DNA from: JAWLFY01 sp964462125 | GTDB taxonomy: Bacteria; Planctomycetota; Planctomycetia; Pirellulales; Pirellulaceae | Reading direction: 5' to 3' | DNA: 25,800 nt | Assembly: GCA_964462125.1 (NCBI GenBank) | Contig: CAYWXT010000058.1 | Location: forward strand, 1 to 25,800 | Shown here: positions 23,397 through 25,800 of the stretch, piece by piece | Layout: the number at the start of each line of letters is the position of its first letter | How positions within the stretch are numbered: the first letter of the stretch is position 1 | Program-made: the position numbers and the translations under genes | Notes under the pieces: model-generated | What the model saw: the letters and a program-made list of their open reading frames with translations, nothing else | Told to the model about the DNA's origin: nothing | The model's database searches: none

Positions 23397-23936
23397 GCGG
23401 CGGCCCAGTTTTCACGACACGTTATCCGGAGTCAATTTCGCCCGTATCATTAGGCTCTTCCGCGATGTGAGTGGCCGCGAGCGGACGCTCGCTGGTTGCG
23501 GCTGGAATGCAATCGGGGTCGCTGCCTTCTTCGGAGCCGGATCAATCGCCGCTCACCCCCGCGCCGCAGCGGAGGTCGCAGTGAGGCACCAGCGGAGACC
23601 GTAGTGGAGCGAATGGGCGGCGATGGACCAAGCGGAGAGGACGGCAGCGGTGCCTTCTTTGGAGAGGGTTGGAGCTGTGGACCACGCGGGCGCGTAGGCC
23701 ATTGCGTCACTCCCTCCGATCTCACCAACAAAGCCCCTGGGGGCATTCACCCCGCCAATTCGTCGGCCGCCGTTCACTCCGCTCGTGCCTCGCTGATGTC
23801 GTAACCGCTCACGGACTGCGAAATTGCTCTCCGCGGATTTCGCTGGAATCGGTAGAATTCGGGCATCATGGACGGAGGTAACATGACCGACATTGCCGCC
23901 CGCTCGCGTGCAACGCGATTGTTATTCGCGTTGTTG
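23397..23936. other. Gene-free stretch
   Basis: About 540 nt. Short open frames exist on both strands, but none shows a ribosome site plus protein-like composition. One minus-strand frame (about 23553-23777) is less biased than the rest, containing MAYAPAWSTAPTL, but has no recognised homologue; it may be a gene remnant or dispersed non-coding repeat. No RNA gene was recognised. Confidence 0.5.
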
Positions 23937-24710
23937 TTACAAGCTTGAATGTTCCACCTTAATTCCACCCAGCTCGTACGTGAACAGCAGCGATACTACA
24001 CGCGCTGAGAAACCTGTCGGTGCTCTTGGGTGCACGCGAATGGATTTAATCAGCGTTTGGACGCCGTGTGCGCCGATGACCAGATTGTAGCCGCGATCAA
24101 TCGGCTGGTCGTCGCGTGCAACGTGCATTGATGCTCGTATTTCTTTTTCGAAAGCGAATTCGACCCTCTTCAAGTACCGAGGAACGTACCATGGGCTAAG
24201 TCTTTTTGGCGGTGCGTTATCGCCCCAGTATGCAACAGCAAACTTTGGATCGTCGAGATCGTCGAGATCGTCGAGATCGTCGTGATACCCGTAGTTGACG
24301 CGGCCTATTCTCACGTCGGTTTTTGTTGCAGAGAAGCACTGTTTGAGGCTACCAACCGTAGACTGAATGACCAACGCGTCAGTGCCGTTTGTGTACTCGT
24401 GCCACATTCGTTCGTTCTCATTGGCGTCGCAATTCCAGCAATATATCGGGTTGCTTGGTATCTCTCGTTTTTCGTACCAGTCTGCCTCAGTGTACGTTCC
24501 GCCTTCTGCCCGATCGCACATTTCACGCCTCATCTTCGCCTGCCAATTCGGCGGAAGTACCGAATCCCACGAATCCGAGAATTGGTCGGATCGCACGAAG
24601 TACAGCCCGAAAGTGTCGAGAATCGACTCAAACTTCCAGAAGTCCATGTAGCGCCAGATCGTGGCACCGTCATCGGGGAGTTGGAGGCCGGTCATCGGGA
24701 CAAATGGCAT
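23937..24710 (-). CDS. DUF2971-like protein
   Basis: A 257-aa protein from the ATG at 24710; a GTG at 24728 would add six residues. The start IWRYMDFWKFESILDTFGLYFVRSDQFSDSWD is the usual opening of DUF2971 proteins, and the later YCWNCDANENERMWHEYT and FEKEIRASMHV fit the same family. The family is of unknown function, scattered by horizontal transfer and often near mobile or defence genes. A run of Asp-Asp-Leu repeats (about residues 143-154) comes from a 9-bp tandem repeat. Base composition is visibly less GC-rich than the genes to the left, and it lies between gene-poor repeat regions, which points to recent acquisition. No toxin or nuclease signature was recognised. Confidence 0.72.
   Translation of the reverse strand: MPFVPMTGLQLPDDGATIWRYMDFWKFESILDTFGLYFVRSDQFSDSWDSVLPPNWQAKMRREMCDRAEGGTYTEADWYEKREIPSNPIYCWNCDANENERMWHEYTNGTDALVIQSTVGSLKQCFSATKTDVRIGRVNYGYHDDLDDLDDLDDPKFAVAYWGDNAPPKRLSPWYVPRYLKRVEFAFEKEIRASMHVARDDQPIDRGYNLVIGAHGVQTLIKSIRVHPRAPTGFSARVVSLLFTYELGGIKVEHSSL
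24248..24283 (-). repeat. 9-bp tandem repeat inside the DUF2971-like gene
   Basis: GATCGTCGA is repeated about four times without interruption, encoding Asp-Asp-Leu units. The 9-bp period keeps the reading frame, so copy changes would alter only an acidic loop. Confidence 0.88.
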
Positions 24711-24760
24711 TAGATAATCCGGAACCACCTGAGAGGCTGTAGTTGGCGGATAACGAAATG

Positions 24761-24797
24761 CGATCTATGGAGGCACCGGAGGTGCATGCATAGATCG
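24761..24797. repeat. Compound hairpin
   Basis: CGATCTATG (24761-24769) is the exact reverse complement of CATAGATCG (24789-24797). Within the loop GCACC (24773-24777) pairs with GGTGC (24781-24785) around 3 nt. The two-level stem separated by a small asymmetric bulge resembles REP or IS-end hairpins. Confidence 0.7.
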
Positions 24798-25081
24798 GGC
24801 GTTGACCTTTGTCAGCCTCGCTGGTGGGGCCACCGGGAAGCAAGGATCAGGGGGGCGACCGGGTCTAAACGATTCTAGCAGGAAGCACCCCTGAGGTGCC
24901 AATCCCGGTAGATACAGCTGCACAGAGGGGTGGACCACCGGCCACCCGATTTCCTTTGCACTTTTGACTTGCGTTTCCAAGTACCAGTCGTAATGAGCAG
25001 GTCGGACGAACGGATTCCGAAAAATTGGCAAGGAACTTGCACTGCTTGATGGATGGGAAGCTCGTCCGCTAATGCTACATT

Positions 25082-25098
25082 CGTTCGACGGTCGAACG
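25082..25098. promoter_or_regulatory. Perfect 17-bp palindrome (possible operator)
   Basis: CGTTCGAC and GTCGAACG flank a single G. Perfect 8-bp half-sites with one central base are typical of dimeric repressor sites. No promoter boxes could be assigned, so function is open. Confidence 0.4.
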
Positions 25099-25116
25099 TG
25101 ACGCAACGAGTGATTT

Positions 25117-25141
25117 CCTCCCAATCGATTCAAATGGGAGG
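25117..25141. repeat. Inverted repeat overlapping a ribosome-site-like GGAGG
   Basis: CCTCCCA (25117-25123) pairs with TGGGAGG (25135-25141) over an 11-nt loop. The right arm includes GGAGG six nt before the ATG at 25148, so the hairpin would hide that site. It may be coincidental. Confidence 0.4.
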
Positions 25142-25277
25142 ATGATCATGTCACGCGCAACGAGCAAGTTCGCTGAACTACCGACGGTGTCCTTTCAGTA
25201 AGCATGCATGCATGAAGCCTACTGGGCGAACGCGGTCGATTGCCGGTCCATTCTGCGCTCATTGTGGAGGAGGACCG

Positions 25278-25541
25278 ATGACAATGCATTCCCGCGGCCG
25301 CGGCGCTGGCGATCTGGCGCGGGCCAAACGGCGATTCGATCAGTGGCGACGCTCCGGACGCTGAGGTCGCTTTCCCAGCGAATTGTGGACCCTCGCCGCC
25401 GGAACTGCCTCCAGGCATGGCGTCGATGCCATCGCTGATCAGCTTCGCCTCGATCCCCAGCGGTTCGGCCAGTGGCGCGATCGCTTGGGTTTGACGGCGT
25501 CTGAGAATCGACAACAGCCCGCGGCCACCAAGTCGCCCTAG
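25278..25541 (+). pseudogene. IS66-type accessory protein (TnpA-like) with an in-frame stop
   Basis: Reading from the ATG at 25278, just after a strong GGAGGAGG ribosome site (25266-25273), gives an 87-codon frame interrupted by one TGA at 25362-25364 (codon 29), then continuing to TAG at 25541. The translation RRFDQWRRSGR, stop, GRFPSELWTLAAGTASRHGV, followed by DAIADQLRLDPQRF, matches the small accessory proteins of IS66-type elements and free-standing relatives (RRFxxWR, IPxxLWxxA, LRLDxxxL). The stop is one base from CGA (Arg). No transposase follows; the next gene is on the other strand. It may be a dead remnant or a sequencing error. Confidence 0.7.
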
Positions 25542-25549
25542 TGTCGCTC

Positions 25550-25800
25550 TCACAACTGCCGTTGCAGGTCGCCCGCCATTGTAGCAAGCTCCTCCAATGA
25601 CTGCTGCCTTAGCATGTCAGGCGAAGACTCTGGAATACCGAGCAATTGCTGCAAGAGCCTGATCTGACCGATCAGTTCCCCCCTTGCCTCTCCCCTTGCC
25701 TCTCCTCGTGCCTCGCCTCGTGCCTCGCCCTCGGCAAGCCCTTGCTCTCGAGCATGTTCCAGCCTGGCTTGCTCGTCTCGCTGCATCTTCAGCCGGGCTT
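25550..25800 (-). CDS. C-terminal part of an Rpn-type PD-(D/E)XK transposase/nuclease (runs off window)
   Basis: The frame is open to the window end on the minus strand, so only about 83 C-terminal residues are seen. The sequence LKMQRDEQARLEHAREQGL, then GEARGEARGE repeats and LLQQLLGIPESS, is the usual tail of Rpn/YhgA-like PD-(D/E)XK family proteins, whose nuclease domain lies upstream and would be outside the window. These recombination-promoting nucleases are common mobile or accessory genes. An ATG at 25786 is in frame but is almost certainly internal. It is convergent with the IS66-type pseudogene with only 8 nt between them. Confidence 0.7.
   Translation of the reverse strand, partial: ARLKMQRDEQARLEHAREQGLAEGEARGEARGEARGEARGELIGQIRLLQQLLGIPESSPDMLRQQSLEELATMAGDLQRQL
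25682..25735 (-). repeat. Tandem repeats encoding GEAR units
   Basis: Imperfect 12-bp units (GCCTCGCCTCGT and the variant CCTTGCCTCTCC on the plus strand) encode Gly-Glu-Ala-Arg repeats in the Rpn-type tail. Such repeats are usual in this family and vary in number. Confidence 0.75.

Larger units (their letters stand above)
24711..25277. other. Repeat-rich gene-poor stretch with several hairpins
   Basis: About 570 nt between the DUF2971-like gene and an IS-related pseudogene. A 122-codon minus-strand frame (24765-25133) exists, but its Pro/Arg/Ser-rich translation looks non-coding. GCACC/GGTGC pairs recur at 24773-24785 and 24885-24899, and GGGTGG (24928-24933) can pair with CCACCC (24942-24947). 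A GGAGG site at 25137-25141 precedes a 17-codon frame from ATG 25148 to TAA 25201, which could be a truncated gene start. No RNA gene seen. Confidence 0.5.

Noticed and set aside
24765..25133. 122-codon minus-strand frame
   Set aside because: Composition is Pro/Arg/Ser-rich, it runs over several hairpins and has no ribosome site; treated as non-coding.

Overview
The window looks like chromosomal DNA of a planctomycete, most likely a Pirellulaceae or Rhodopirellula-like organism. It is GC-rich and carries a Tat-exported sugar isomerase-like TIM-barrel protein, a DUF1598-like protein (as I recall, a largely planctomycete family), very long membrane-anchored proteins, and many short inverted repeats between genes. 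These assignments rest on reading the translated sequence and on memory of families. No database search was possible.

Left part (1-10768). A 15-bp inverted-repeat element lies at the edge, followed by an exported TIM-barrel sugar isomerase/epimerase homologue. Convergent to it is a two-gene minus-strand operon of giant membrane-anchored proteins (1663 and 1547 aa) whose stop and start overlap by 4 nt. Both have an N-terminal membrane helix followed by a caspase-like (peptidase C14) fold with a Ca-binding-type DxDxDG loop. The first keeps the His-Cys dyad (H150/C196) and adds a von Willebrand A domain. The second has lost both catalytic residues (R244/I277) and ends in a carboxypeptidase-regulatory-like beta domain. 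They look like a protease/pseudoprotease pair.

Middle (10769-17352). Divergent from the giant pair is a six-gene plus-strand operon encoding contractile-injection (type VI secretion-like) spike parts. It holds a VgrG with a long C-terminal extension (membrane-like helix, coiled coil, 12-bp tandem repeats), a separate beta-helix needle protein resembling a detached VgrG C-terminus, a PAAR tip protein, a DUF6931-like protein, a small coiled-coil protein, and a C39-like cysteine peptidase with a zinc ribbon. Convergent to it is a protein with two DUF3467-like domains and a Gly/Pro tail.

Right part (17353-25800). An FHA-GAF-AAA(sigma-54)-Fis regulator is a plausible controller of the injection/caspase genes. 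Next come a DUF1598-like exported protein and a Tat-exported sulfite-oxidase-family molybdoenzyme. From about 22450 the DNA turns repeat-rich and accessory: a small internally duplicated membrane protein, gene-poor stretches with palindromes, a DUF2971-like gene with 9-bp repeats, an IS66-type accessory pseudogene with one internal stop, and the 3' end of an Rpn-type PD-(D/E)XK transposase/nuclease running off the edge.

The most interesting inference is that the caspase/pseudocaspase pair, the spike cassette and the FHA/sigma-54 regulator form one functional locus. No sheath, tube, baseplate or ClpV gene is in the window, so a full injection machine cannot be claimed from here.
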